Shown in pieces: positions 8,401 to 17,571 of a stretch of DNA of 64,000 nt (the stretch's first letter is position 1; the number at the start of each line of letters is the position of its first letter). The DNA is from Paraburkholderia phenazinium. GTDB taxonomy: Bacteria; Pseudomonadota; Gammaproteobacteria; Burkholderiales; Burkholderiaceae. Position numbers and translations under genes: made by a program. The stretch covers positions 2,976,001 through 3,040,000 of the forward strand of contig NZ_FSRM01000001.1 of assembly GCF_900141745.1 (NCBI RefSeq), written 5' to 3'. The notes beneath the pieces were generated by a model that worked only from the letters and a program-made list of their open reading frames with translations, was not told where the DNA came from and made no database searches.

Positions 8401-10761
8401 ATGAACGTGCCATCCCGCACCCGCCGCCCGCCCCGCTTATCGGACTTACCCCGTTTCCGGCGGCGTGCCGGCTTCACCCTCTGCTTCAGCGGCGCCCTGG
8501 CGGGCCTTCCCGCCACGGCGTGGGCTCAGGCCGAAACGACGGCGCCGCCAGTGGCGGCATCGTCCCCTGCGGCCACCGGCGCGATTCCGGGCGGCCCCAC
8601 GGTGCAGCTCGCGCCCATCGTGGTGGTCGGCACCACACCGCTGCTCGGCATCGGCACGCCCTTGTCGCAAGTGCCTGCCAACGTGCAGACGGTGCGTGCG
8701 CAGGACATCGAACGCCAGCACCGTAGCACGCTGGTCGATTACTTCGCGAAGAACCTGCCGAGCGTCGATATCTCCGATGCCCAGGGCAATCCCAATCAGA
8801 TCAACATCAACTATCGCGGTTTCACCGCATCGCCGCTGCTCGGCACGCCGCAGGGGCTCTCGGTGTTCATGGACGGTGTGCGCATCAACGAGCCTTTCGG
8901 CGACGTCGTGAACTGGGATCTGTTTCCGCAGCAGGCGGTCAACACGATCCAGCTGATTCCCGGTTCGAATCCGACCTATGGGCTCAACACGCTCGGCGGG
9001 GCGATTTCGATCACGACGAAAAACGGCAAGACCAGCCCCGGCGGCGATGCCGAGGTGACGGCCGGCTCGTGGGGCCGCAAGACTGCCCAGATCGAACAGG
9101 GCGGCACGATTGGCGATAATCTGGATTACTACGTGACGGCCGACGCCCAGAACGACGACGGCTGGGCCGAGCGAAATCCAAGCCGGCTGCGCCAGGCCTT
9201 CGGCAAGCTACGCTACACCGACGCCGACACCACGCTGTCGTTCTCGGCAGGCGGCGCGGACAACGACCTGCAGGGCACGCAAACCATTCCGCGCTCGTTC
9301 CTTGGCAATCCGAAGCAACCCTACACCTACCCGGATCAGAATGAGAACAGCGTCGGCTATGCCACGCTTTCCGGGGATCACTTCTTCAACGACCATGTCG
9401 AACTGAGCGGTAACGTCTATTACCGGCAGTTCCTCAACACCAACATTAGCAGCAACAACAACACGGATTTCGGCTCGTTGAATCCGGATGGAACGGTCGA
9501 TACGCTCCAGGCCACCAACGCGAAATCGACGGTTTCCACCCAGAGCTACGGCGCAAGCCTGCAACTGACCTTGCTCGGGCAGCTCGGCGGCATGCAAAAC
9601 CAGTTCGTCGCAGGCGTGGCCGCCGACCTCGCCAATTCCCACTACACGGAATCGGAGCAGGATGCGTTTTTCACGCCTACGCGTGCCACGATCGGCGTGG
9701 GCAGCTTCTCCCAGCAGACCGATGCCCGAACCCATGACGGCAACTATGGTGTCTATTTCACCGACACCTTGTCCATCACCAGGCAGTGGTCGTTGACGGT
9801 GGCGGGCCGCTACAACTGGGCGGAGGCCAACATCGGCGACGAGAGCGGCCAGCAACCGCAACTCGATGGCCACGATACGTTCTCGCGCTTCAATCCGGCC
9901 GTCGGCGTCAACTGGAATCCGACCAGCAACTTCACGGCCTACGCGACATACAACGAAGGGATGCGCACGCCGACCGCCATCGAGTTGACCTGTGCGGATC
10001 CGGCCGCCCCCTGCTCGCTGCCGAACGATTTCGTCGCGGACCCGGCGCTGCAGCCTGTGATCTCAAAGACCTTCGAGATCGGCGCACGCGGGCGCATCGG
10101 CAGCGCCACGAGCTGGAGCGCCGCGGCGTACAGCACGACGCTCGACAACGATATCGAGTTCATCAGCAGCGCGACGAGCACGCAGGGCTTTTTCCAGAAC
10201 GTCGGGCGGACCCGCCGCCAGGGTGTCGAACTGGCCGGGCGCAGCCAGATGGGGCCAGTCGGCGTGAGCGCCAGTTACAGCTACGTCGACGCCACCTACC
10301 GCTCGACCTGGACCGAGAGCAGCCCGAGCAACTCGAGCGCCGACGCCAACGGCAACATCACCGTCAAACCGGGCGACCATATCCCCGGCATTCCGGCGAA
10401 CACGGTCAAACTGCGGCTCGACTACACGCCGTTTTCGAAGTGGAACATCGGCACCAACCTGACCTGGCGGGGCGGCATCTACGCGCAGGGCGACGAGAAC
10501 AATCAGGATGTGAACGGCAAGATTTCCGGCTACTTCCTGATCGATCTGGACAGCTCATACCAGGTGACGAAACAGTTGCAGATCTTCGCGACCATATCGA
10601 ATCTGCTCAACAAGCAGTACGAAAGCTTCGGCGTACTCGGCGAGAACTTCTTCAACGGACCGAATCATACGTTCGACGGCGCGAACCCGATCAACGAACA
10701 GTTCGTCGGACCGGGCGCGCCGCGTGGTTTCTACGTCGGCCTGCATTACGCGTGGGACTAG
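8401..10761 (+). CDS. TonB-dependent outer-membrane receptor
   Basis: The start at 8401 follows a CGGAGA site and yields 786 residues with a signal peptide ending in ATAWA|Q near residue 43. A plug domain follows (VVVGTTPLLG, then INYRGFTASPLLGTPQGLSVFMDGVRINEPFGD and NPTYGLNTLGGAISITTKNG), then a beta-barrel ending in FYVGLHYAWD. Such receptors import metal chelates or other scarce nutrients using TonB energy. No TonB/ExbBD or siderophore genes are adjacent. Position beside PQQ genes and a two-component system suggests import of a metal for a quinoprotein, for example a lanthanide; the substrate cannot be read from the sequence. The gene meets the next one in a shared CTAG at the stop codons. 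Confidence 0.92.
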   Translation: MNVPSRTRRPPRLSDLPRFRRRAGFTLCFSGALAGLPATAWAQAETTAPPVAASSPAATGAIPGGPTVQLAPIVVVGTTPLLGIGTPLSQVPANVQTVRAQDIERQHRSTLVDYFAKNLPSVDISDAQGNPNQININYRGFTASPLLGTPQGLSVFMDGVRINEPFGDVVNWDLFPQQAVNTIQLIPGSNPTYGLNTLGGAISITTKNGKTSPGGDAEVTAGSWGRKTAQIEQGGTIGDNLDYYVTADAQNDDGWAERNPSRLRQAFGKLRYTDADTTLSFSAGGADNDLQGTQTIPRSFLGNPKQPYTYPDQNENSVGYATLSGDHFFNDHVELSGNVYYRQFLNTNISSNNNTDFGSLNPDGTVDTLQATNAKSTVSTQSYGASLQLTLLGQLGGMQNQFVAGVAADLANSHYTESEQDAFFTPTRATIGVGSFSQQTDARTHDGNYGVYFTDTLSITRQWSLTVAGRYNWAEANIGDESGQQPQLDGHDTFSRFNPAVGVNWNPTSNFTAYATYNEGMRTPTAIELTCADPAAPCSLPNDFVADPALQPVISKTFEIGARGRIGSATSWSAAAYSTTLDNDIEFISSATSTQGFFQNVGRTRRQGVELAGRSQMGPVGVSASYSYVDATYRSTWTESSPSNSSADANGNITVKPGDHIPGIPANTVKLRLDYTPFSKWNIGTNLTWRGGIYAQGDENNQDVNGKISGYFLIDLDSSYQVTKQLQIFATISNLLNKQYESFGVLGENFFNGPNHTFDGANPINEQFVGPGAPRGFYVGLHYAWD

Positions 10762-11927
10762 CGCGATTCAATCGATCCGTCGCTGGCAGGATAGGTAACG
10801 ATGCCCCAGGCCAGCGGCAGTTCGCCGATCTGCTTGATCGGCTGATAGTTCTGCGCATCGAGCACATAGACTGCATCGGAGCGCCCGCACGCCACCAGCA
10901 GCTTCGTGCCGTCCGGCGTGAAGCTGAAGTGCCAGCAACGCTGTCCGACCGGGACGTCGGCGATATGCTCGTAGCTGTGTCCGTCGAAAACCTGGACCGT
11001 CTTGTCGCGCGCCGCAGCGACGAAGAGCCGCTTGCCATTCGGTCCGAACGCGACCCCGTACGGCCCGAGCTTCGTATCGACGGTCTTGAGGACCTCGAAC
11101 GTGTGCGCATCGACCGCGACGAACTTGCTGAGCGACTCGAGCGTGACGATATAAACCTTGCCATCCGGCGACAGGCGAATGCCGCGTGGACGGCCGCCCG
11201 CCGCGAGCTTCACGGTTCTGACCGGCGCGCCCGTGCGAGCCTGATAGACCGAGATCGTGTCGTCGCCCTCATTGGTAACGAGCATCGACTTGCCGTCGCG
11301 TGAAAATTCGATGCCCTCGGTTTCATGGCCGCTCGTCACCGAACGAATCACGTGCCACGTCTTCATATCGACAATCGCGATTTCCGCAGGCGGCTTGCTG
11401 GCATCGTCGTCGGCACCCGGTTTGCCATTGCCCGCATTGGCCCCACTCGCCGCGGGCGGACCGCCCTCTTCGCCGGGCTCGTAGGTAACATAGGCGTAGC
11501 CGTTGTGCACGCGCACATATTCGGGGTTTTTGCCGATCTTCACACGCTGCACGACCTGGCCCGAAGCCGTGTCGATCACCGCCATGTCGCCGGTATTCTT
11601 GTTGGCGACCAGAAGCCGGCTGCCGTCCTTGTTCAGACTCAAGCCGCGCGGGCCGTCTGCGCCGACCGGAAACGTCTTTGTCAGCGACATCTGGTCCAGA
11701 TCGATCACGCCGACACCGGCCTTCTCGCTCGTCACGTACGCCGTGGGAGCGGCGGCCCAGGCCGTGCTCGCGGCGAACGCGATCGCCGTGACGGCGGTGG
11801 CTAACGTCGTGACTGCGGTGGTAACCGAAGTGGCAACCGAGGTGGTAACCGAAGTGGTAACAGCCGGGATGACCGCGAAAGGGAGGAAACGCCTGGGGGT
11901 TGTGATACGAAACCGTGTCTCCAGCAT
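10758..11927 (-). CDS. YVTN-family beta-propeller protein, exported
   Basis: The ATG at 11927 gives 389 residues; a longer open frame runs upstream but has no protein-like sequence. A long signal region (about 58 residues, ending STAWA|AAP) contains VTTS-like repeats. The mature part is a propeller of 40-residue blades (VIDLDQMSLTKTFPVGADGPRGLSLNKDGSRLLVANKNTG, and similar blades with LSPDGKVYIVT, FGPNGKRLFVAA and FTPDGTKLLVACG). A disordered GNGKPGADDD insert lies near residues 175-190. Such proteins often accompany quinoprotein dehydrogenase and metal-uptake loci. The stop codon overlaps the TonB receptor stop (tail-to-tail). Confidence 0.88.
   Translation of the reverse strand: MLETRFRITTPRRFLPFAVIPAVTTSVTTSVATSVTTAVTTLATAVTAIAFAASTAWAAAPTAYVTSEKAGVGVIDLDQMSLTKTFPVGADGPRGLSLNKDGSRLLVANKNTGDMAVIDTASGQVVQRVKIGKNPEYVRVHNGYAYVTYEPGEEGGPPAASGANAGNGKPGADDDASKPPAEIAIVDMKTWHVIRSVTSGHETEGIEFSRDGKSMLVTNEGDDTISVYQARTGAPVRTVKLAAGGRPRGIRLSPDGKVYIVTLESLSKFVAVDAHTFEVLKTVDTKLGPYGVAFGPNGKRLFVAAARDKTVQVFDGHSYEHIADVPVGQRCWHFSFTPDGTKLLVACGRSDAVYVLDAQNYQPIKQIGELPLAWGIVTYPASDGSIESR
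11818..11865 (-). repeat. 12-bp tandem repeat, four units, in the signal-peptide region of the propeller gene
   Basis: Four consecutive 12-base units (plus-strand form gtggtaaccgaa with one or two changes each) lie at 11818-11829, 11830-11841, 11842-11853 and 11854-11865. They encode the repeated tetrapeptide TSVT of the exported propeller protein; less regular copies continue toward 11790. Copy-number change would alter the length of the signal region without shifting the frame. Confidence 0.85.
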
Positions 11928-12164
11928 TGTTGAACTCCGTAGTAAAAGCGCTGCGCCGCGAAAACTCGCGTCATTCAAGCAAAGTAGTCCATCGGGTGAC
12001 CGTTTGACAACGGGCATCGGACGGGAGATTTTCCCGAATTGATGCGGTAGGCGCTCGCCGCGACAAATTAAAGGATGTCTTATCGGAGTCGAAAGAATTT
12101 CTGAATTCAAACCGGCACCTGTCTCCGCTATCGTGACTGCGTGAACCAGCGAGAGGACCGGACC

Positions 12165-12929
12165 ATGCACGCCTTGATCTTCGACGTCGACGGCACGCTT
12201 GCCGATACCGAGACCGTCCATCTGCAGGCCTTCAATGCCGCATTCGCCGAAGCCGGTCTCGACTGGTTCTGGGACGAGGCGCTCTATACGCGTCTTCTCA
12301 AGGTGGCGGGCGGCAAGGAGCGCCTGCTGCGTTACTGGCACGTCGCCGATCCGGAAGAAGGGGACGGCATGCGCGTGAGCGAGGTGATCGACGCCGTGCA
12401 TGCTATCAAGACCCGTCATTACGCAGCGCGCGTGCGGGATGGCGGGTTGCCCTTGCGGCCTGGCATTGCGCGTCTGATTGGCGAGGCGCAGGCCGCCGCC
12501 CTTCCCGTGGCAATCGCAACCACCACCACGCCAGCAAACCTCGACGCCCTGCTGCAAGCGCCGTTCGGCCCTGCATGGCGCACCCGCTTTGCCGCCATCT
12601 GCGATGCCGGCACGACCCGCACGAAGAAACCCTCGCCCGACGTCTACTTCGACGTGCTTCGGCAACTCGGGCTGAAAGGCGCGGACTGCGTTGCCTTCGA
12701 GGACTCCGCGAATGGGCTGCGCGCGGCACGCGCAGCCGGTGTCCCGACGGTCGTGACGCCGACCGCGTACACGTCGCAGGATGACTTCGACGGCGCGTTG
12801 GCCGTGCTGCCTCACCTGGGCGAGCCCCATGCGCCGGTTCCTTCGTCTGTGCCGGATGAACCGGCCGGCTGGGTCGACCTGGCCACCTTGCGTCAGTGGC
12901 ATCGCCACGCGCTTGCCGAGCTGGCATGA
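12165..12929 (+). CDS. cbbY: HAD-superfamily phosphatase, CbbY-like
   Basis: The ATG at 12165 follows GAGAGG by 8 bases and gives 254 residues beginning [16 protein letters not shown], the HAD motif I with nucleophile and acid/base Asp. Motif II is in [13 protein letters not shown], the motif III lysine in [11 protein letters not shown], and motif IV in [14 protein letters not shown]. It is closest in character to CbbY (xylulose-1,5-bisphosphate phosphatase, which removes an inhibitor of RuBisCO). It overlaps a gph-like gene by ATGA. In chemoautotrophic Burkholderiaceae cbbY and cbbZ lie in the Calvin-cycle operon, but no RuBisCO gene is in this window. Another sugar-phosphate substrate is possible. 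Confidence 0.85.
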   Translation: MHALIFDVDGTLADTETVHLQAFNAAFAEAGLDWFWDEALYTRLLKVAGGKERLLRYWHVADPEEGDGMRVSEVIDAVHAIKTRHYAARVRDGGLPLRPGIARLIGEAQAAALPVAIATTTTPANLDALLQAPFGPAWRTRFAAICDAGTTRTKKPSPDVYFDVLRQLGLKGADCVAFEDSANGLRAARAAGVPTVVTPTAYTSQDDFDGALAVLPHLGEPHAPVPSSVPDEPAGWVDLATLRQWHRHALAELA

Positions 12930-13648
12930 GTGCGCAGCGGAAGTCTTTCGTGACCGGCATGCGCCCCAGCGCCGTGCTGGTCGATCTGGACGGCACGATG
13001 GTCGACACCGCGCCGGACATCGTCGAGGCGGTCAACCGCATGCTCCACGAACTCGCTACGGCGCCGTTGCCTTTCGCGACGGTCAGCGGCTTTATCGGCA
13101 AGGGCGTGCCCAACCTGGTTCGACGCTCGCTGGAAGCGGCTGGGCTGGATCGGCGAGTCGACGCGGACCATGCCCTGAACGTGTTCCATCGCCACTATGT
13201 GCGGACCAATGGACGCCTCGGCCATGTTTTTCCCCACGTGGCCGCCGGTCTTGGTGAACTGCAGCGGCTTGGATACCGGCTTGCCTGCGTCACCAACAAG
13301 CCGCAGGAACTGGCCGCGCGGCTCCTGCTCACGACCGGGCTCGCCCGCTATCTCGACGTGCTGGTTGCCGGGGACTCAATCGCCAGAATGAAGCCCGATC
13401 CCGAACCGTTGTGGCACGCGTGCCGGTTGCTCGACGTGGCGCCTGAAAACAGCGTGTTGGTCGGCGATTCTCCGGTCGACGTAATTGCCGCGCGGGCGGC
13501 CGGCCTGCCGGTGTTCATTGTGACCTATGGTTATGCCGGATCGGACGGCCCGGCGGCCCTGGAATGCGATGGTTTGATCGATTCGCTCGCGGCCATGCCG
13601 GCGATTCTTGCACTCCGCAAGTGCTCGTCTGACGCTGTGAGGCTGTAA
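12926..13648 (+). CDS. gph: Phosphoglycolate phosphatase-like HAD phosphatase
   Basis: Starting at the ATG that overlaps the cbbY stop, the product has 240 residues. HAD motifs: [15 protein letters not shown] (motif I, about residues 17-30), [11 protein letters not shown] (II), [14 protein letters not shown] (III) and [17 protein letters not shown] (IV). The cap sequence resembles Gph/CbbZ, which dephosphorylates 2-phosphoglycolate produced by RuBisCO oxygenation or DNA repair. Translational coupling to CbbY suggests a shared role in removing toxic sugar phosphates. Confidence 0.87.
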   Translation: MSAQRKSFVTGMRPSAVLVDLDGTMVDTAPDIVEAVNRMLHELATAPLPFATVSGFIGKGVPNLVRRSLEAAGLDRRVDADHALNVFHRHYVRTNGRLGHVFPHVAAGLGELQRLGYRLACVTNKPQELAARLLLTTGLARYLDVLVAGDSIARMKPDPEPLWHACRLLDVAPENSVLVGDSPVDVIAARAAGLPVFIVTYGYAGSDGPAALECDGLIDSLAAMPAILALRKCSSDAVRL

Positions 13649-13690
13649 CACGAGCCACTCCGCCGCGCCGGCTGGAATGGGAAAATCGGG

Positions 13691-14419
13691 CTAGCGCCAG
13701 GCCTTCGTGAATTCGCCGATCACGCGCGCGAGATGCGCCTGCATTGCCGTGCGCGCAGCGGTCGCGTCGCGCGCCATGATGGCCGAAAAGATGCGCTGAT
13801 GATCTTCCTGTGAAGCTACCCGCAACGCGGGCGTATGGAAGTGCTCCTCGATCTTTTTCCACAGCGGGTCGGCCCGGGAGTTGTCCCACATCGCGGTGAC
13901 CACGAGGCGGAGCACTTCGTTTCCCGTCGCCCGCGCTATCGAGAGATGAAACTCGCGATCGGCCGCTTCGTTCGCGGCCTTGTCGTCCATGTTTTCTCGC
14001 ATCGCGCGTAAGGCTGCGAAGATCCGGTCGAGGTCCGAATCCTTGCGTTCGGTCGCGGCGAGCGCCGCGATCTCGCTTTCGATCACCACCCGCGCGCGCA
14101 GCGTCTCGATCGGGCCTGGTCCACGCGGTAGTTCGAATGAGACTGAGCGCGCCTCGGGTGCTTCGGCCACATAGATGCCCGAGCCTACACGCACCTCGAC
14201 CACGCCTTGCACTTCCAGCGCGATGATCGCTTCCCTCACCTGCGTGCGGCTCACCCCGAAACGCTCGGCAAGCGTGCGCTCGGAAGGCAGGCGGGCACGC
14301 GGCCCGACGTCGCCGCCCTCGATCAGATCGTAGATCTGTTTTGCCAGCCCGACATAGGAACGGTCGGCCGCGTCCGCGTCGGCGGCGCGGCCGGGTGGCG
14401 TGTGCGAAAGATCGGCCAT
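13691..14419 (-). CDS. GntR-family transcriptional regulator, FadR subfamily
   Basis: The 242-residue protein has an N-terminal winged helix (GPRARLPSERTLAERFGVSRTQVREAIIALEVQGVVEVRVGSGIYV, residues ~37-82) and an all-helical FCD ligand domain with the metal-binding His pattern (REFHLSIARATGNEVL, HFHTPALR, EDHQRIFSAI, HLARVIGEF). It is transcribed away from the sugar-type ABC operon at 14825, and three TGGT-type palindromes fill the space between. It therefore probably represses itself and the transporter until the imported sugar or a sugar acid is present. The ligand is unknown. Confidence 0.92.
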   Translation of the reverse strand: MADLSHTPPGRAADADAADRSYVGLAKQIYDLIEGGDVGPRARLPSERTLAERFGVSRTQVREAIIALEVQGVVEVRVGSGIYVAEAPEARSVSFELPRGPGPIETLRARVVIESEIAALAATERKDSDLDRIFAALRAMRENMDDKAANEAADREFHLSIARATGNEVLRLVVTAMWDNSRADPLWKKIEEHFHTPALRVASQEDHQRIFSAIMARDATAARTAMQAHLARVIGEFTKAWR

Positions 14420-14470
14420 CCAGGATTCCCGAAATCGTCGAAGCCGTCTGGTGGCGGCTAAAGTTCGCCA

Positions 14471-14487
14471 AAATGGTACACCAATTT
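14471..14487. promoter_or_regulatory. Palindromic operator 1, GntR/FadR type
   Basis: The sequence AAATGGTACACCAATTT has TGGT/ACCA half-sites around a 2-base centre, with nearly symmetric A/T flanks. This fits the TNGTNNNACNA pattern known for FadR-subfamily operators. It lies about 50 bases before the GntR start, consistent with autorepression. Confidence 0.6.
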
Positions 14488-14580
14488 GATGTCACGCCGT
14501 GTCTTCGTGCCGCAGGCTTCGGCCGTCAAGCGCATGACCGGCGCGGGTTTCAGCCCGATTGGGTGGTGCGTCGGGCGCAC

Positions 14581-14615
14581 TGGTAAACCACTATCGCGCG
14601 CGGATTGGTATGCCA
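14581..14615. promoter_or_regulatory. Operator-like sites 2 and 3 in the ABC operon promoter region
   Basis: TGGTAAACCA (14581-14590) and TGGTATGCCA (14606-14615) repeat the TGGTNNNCCA pattern of the site at 14471, 25 bases apart start to start. They lie in the 405-base gene-free stretch 14420-14824 that separates the GntR gene from the ABC transporter, 210-245 bases before the first transporter gene. I see no other gene in that stretch. Confidence 0.55.
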
Positions 14616-14824
14616 GTACTGTCGAATAGGGAACGTAGGCGCATCCTTCGTTTTGCCTCGAGGAGACGTCTTTGAAGAGGTCATTCCGTTGATCGGCGAG
14701 TCCGATTCAGTCCCGCTGTAGCACGTCCGCAAGATTCCCTGCGATACGCACACCGTGTCGGTCATTCCCGACAAGCCATGTGCGCTGGCAATCGGTAAGT
14801 TCAATCCAACAGACAGGAGACAAC

Positions 14825-15952
14825 ATGCTTTCAGGAATCCAGGTGCTTCGAGCGGCGGCGACCGCGACATTGGCGCTGTGCGCAAGCACGGCTTTCGCGC
14901 AGGCATCGATCGTTCCCGGGCCGCCCAGCGATCCCACATGCATGGTCCCATGGAAGAGCGACACGAAGTTCGTCAAATATCCGAAGAAGAGCGGGCCCTA
15001 CCGGATCGCGCTGGTGAACGGCTATATCGCGAACACCTGGCGTATCCAGATGATCAAGACGGCCAAGGCCTACACGGCGCAACCGGCCGTCGCCGCCAGG
15101 CTCAAGGAATTCAAGGTCGTCTCGACCGGCGAAGACGTGCCGGCGCAAATCTCGGCCGTCAACAACTTCATCGATGCCGGCTATGACGCGATCATCGTCG
15201 ACGCGCAGAATCCCGCCTCGTTCGGACCCGCGATCCGTCGCGCGAAGAAGGCCGGTGTCGTGCTGATCGCGTTCGACAATACGCTCGACAGCGAGGACGC
15301 GATCAACGTCGACGTCGACCAGTATGGGCTCGGCGTGCTGTGGGCCAACTGGCTGGCCTCCCATGTGTCGAACGGAGGCAAGGTGCTCGAGATTCGCGGG
15401 GTGGCGGGCACATCGGTCGATACCGACCGGCACAATGGCTTCCAGAATACGTTGAACGCAACCGGCAAGAAGTGGAACGTTGTCCAGGTCTACGGCAAGT
15501 GGGACGACGGCGTCGCGCAGAAGGCCGTGGCCGACGCGATTGCCGTGCAGGGCCATTTCGATGGCATCTCCGCGCAAGGCGGCGACACCGGTGTCGTGCG
15601 CGCGATGCTCGACGCGAAACATCCTTTCGTGCCGTTCGGCGGCGAAACGGAGAACGGCTTTCGCAAGCTCTGTGCGCAGTATGGGAACCAGGGCCTGAAG
15701 TGCACGTCGGCGGGTAGCGGTCCCGCGCAGGTGGCCGTGGCGATCAAGACGGCGCTCGCTGCACTGGACGGCCAGACGATTCCGGTCGCGATCAAGCTGC
15801 CGCTCGACGTCACCGACGATTCGAAACTGAAAGCAGGTGTCAACTATTTCCCGGATGAGTCCGATAACTTCTTCGTCGGCAACTCGTTTCCGACTTGCGG
15901 CATCAATTTCTCGGCGCAGGAAATCATGAAGCAGAGCCAGGGCAACCAGTGA
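14825..15952 (+). CDS. Sugar-type ABC transporter, periplasmic substrate-binding protein
   Basis: The ATG at 14825 follows CAGGAGA and gives 375 residues with a signal peptide cleaved after TAFA near residue 25. The mature protein is a Peripla_BP_4 (RbsB-like) binding protein: YRIALVNGYIANTWRIQM, DAIIVDAQNPASF, VVLIAFDNTL, VAGTSVDTDRHNGF and GGDTGVVRAM. It is longer than RbsB (~296), with an extra N-terminal segment containing Cys. It captures a sugar or polyol in the periplasm for the ATPase and two permeases encoded next. The substrate is not predictable, and no catabolic enzyme is in the operon. Confidence 0.9.
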   Translation: MLSGIQVLRAAATATLALCASTAFAQASIVPGPPSDPTCMVPWKSDTKFVKYPKKSGPYRIALVNGYIANTWRIQMIKTAKAYTAQPAVAARLKEFKVVSTGEDVPAQISAVNNFIDAGYDAIIVDAQNPASFGPAIRRAKKAGVVLIAFDNTLDSEDAINVDVDQYGLGVLWANWLASHVSNGGKVLEIRGVAGTSVDTDRHNGFQNTLNATGKKWNVVQVYGKWDDGVAQKAVADAIAVQGHFDGISAQGGDTGVVRAMLDAKHPFVPFGGETENGFRKLCAQYGNQGLKCTSAGSGPAQVAVAIKTALAALDGQTIPVAIKLPLDVTDDSKLKAGVNYFPDESDNFFVGNSFPTCGINFSAQEIMKQSQGNQ

Positions 15953-16008
15953 TCGGGTTGGTTCTGTGACGTGACGGCAACCACCTTGCATGGGATCGGA
16001 GACCAAGC

Positions 16009-17571
16009 ATGCGGCAGGACGAGGAGCAGCCGTTCTTTCAGATGTCCGGCGTGTCGAAAAGCTACGGCGGCGCCGTCGCGCTGGATAGCGCGGATCTCGC
16101 GGTGAAGAGCGGCCGCATCCATGCGGTCCTCGGCGAGAACGGCGCGGGCAAGTCCACGCTGCTGAAGGTGATGTCCGGCGTCGTGCAACCTGACGAGGGA
16201 ACCATGCACCTCGACGGTCGTCAGGTCTCCTTCGCGTCGCCCTCCGAGGCGAACGCAGCCGGCATCGTCTGCGTGTATCAGGAGCTCTCGCTGATCCCTG
16301 ATCTGAGCGTGGCGGACAATATCTTCGCTTCGAATCCGCCGCGACGCTTCGGCATGATCGACCGCCGGACCCAGCGTCGCCAGGCCGAGGAAGCGCTCGC
16401 CCGCGCAGGCGCGGCCGACATCAATCCGCTCGCGAAAGTCCGCGACCTGCCGCTGTCGCGCCAGCAGATGGTCGAGCTCGCGAAGGGGCTGGCGCACGAG
16501 CCGCGCATCCTGATCCTCGACGAGGCCACGTCGGCCCTGACCGCGGCCGACGTGGCGCGTGTCATTGAAGTGCTCAAACGTCTGCGCGACGAGGGACTCG
16601 CGATACTCTTCATCTCCCACCGGATGCACGAGGTCAAGGCTCTCGCGGACGAATGCACGGTGTATCGCAACGGCCGTCATGTGATGAGCTTCGAGGCGGG
16701 CACGCGTACCGACAATGACGTTGTCGAAATGATGATTGGCCGGAAATATCAGCACGCCTTCCCGGATAAACCCGCGGACGAGCCCGGGCGGCGCCTCGCC
16801 GCCGAACCGGTTCTCGCCTGTCGTGATCTCGCGTGGAACGACACGCTGCAAGGCATCAGCTTTTCGCTGAAGCCCGGTGAAATTCTCGGGCTCGGCGGCC
16901 TCGACGGACAAGGTCAGCGCGAACTGCTGCTCGCCCTATTCGGCGTGTTGCGCGGCTGCACGGGCAAGATCGAGATCGACGGCGAAGCCGTGTCGATCAC
17001 GAGCCCCGTGGTCGCGCGCGCCAACCAGATCGGTATGGCGCTGATTCCGGAGGACCGCAAAACCGAAGGGCTGATGCTGCCGATGTCGGTGCGCGAGAAC
17101 CTGTCGTTTGCCGCGCTCGATCGCATGTCCACCGCAGGCGTGATCGATCGCGATCGCCAGCAGTCGTTCGTCGACCGGATGATGGAGCTCCTCGCGATCA
17201 AGTCGTTCAGCGTCGATGCGGCTGTGGGTTCGCTGTCGGGCGGCAATCAGCAGAAGGTAGTCATCGCGAAGTGGCTGATCCGGCAGCCAAGAATCCTGCT
17301 GCTCAGCGATCCGACGCGCGGCATCGACGTCGGCACCAAGCAGGAGATCTATCAATTGCTCAGGCGTCTCGCCGACGAAGGCGCCGCGATCGTTTTCTAT
17401 TCGACCGACTATGACGAGCTGATCGGCTGCTGCGATCGCGTGCTCGTTCTCTACGAAGGCAGGATCAAGAAGGAACTTGCCGGGCCGGAGATCACAGAGC
17501 AGAACCTGATTGCAAGTGCACTGGACCTGCCCGTCGGCCAGGTTTCGCCTTCCACGGGAGTCGCGCTATGA
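16009..17571 (+). CDS. Sugar-type ABC transporter, tandem ATPase subunit
   Basis: The 520-residue RbsA/XylG-type protein has two nucleotide-binding domains. The first has Walker A GENGAGKS at residues 42-49 and Walker B LILDEATSALT. The second has the degenerate Walker A typical of this family (LGGLDGQGQREL), signature LSGGNQQKVVIAKWL and LLLSDPTRGIDVGTK. In the first domain the signature reads LSRQQMVELAKGL. It powers import through the two downstream permeases. The 3' end overlaps the first permease start by ATGA. Confidence 0.95.
   Translation: MRQDEEQPFFQMSGVSKSYGGAVALDSADLAVKSGRIHAVLGENGAGKSTLLKVMSGVVQPDEGTMHLDGRQVSFASPSEANAAGIVCVYQELSLIPDLSVADNIFASNPPRRFGMIDRRTQRRQAEEALARAGAADINPLAKVRDLPLSRQQMVELAKGLAHEPRILILDEATSALTAADVARVIEVLKRLRDEGLAILFISHRMHEVKALADECTVYRNGRHVMSFEAGTRTDNDVVEMMIGRKYQHAFPDKPADEPGRRLAAEPVLACRDLAWNDTLQGISFSLKPGEILGLGGLDGQGQRELLLALFGVLRGCTGKIEIDGEAVSITSPVVARANQIGMALIPEDRKTEGLMLPMSVRENLSFAALDRMSTAGVIDRDRQQSFVDRMMELLAIKSFSVDAAVGSLSGGNQQKVVIAKWLIRQPRILLLSDPTRGIDVGTKQEIYQLLRRLADEGAAIVFYSTDYDELIGCCDRVLVLYEGRIKKELAGPEITEQNLIASALDLPVGQVSPSTGVAL

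Noticed and set aside
11928..12908. N-terminal extension of the beta-propeller frame up to 12908
   Set aside because: The upstream part is antisense to cbbY and not protein-like; the signal-peptide start at 11927 is convincing.
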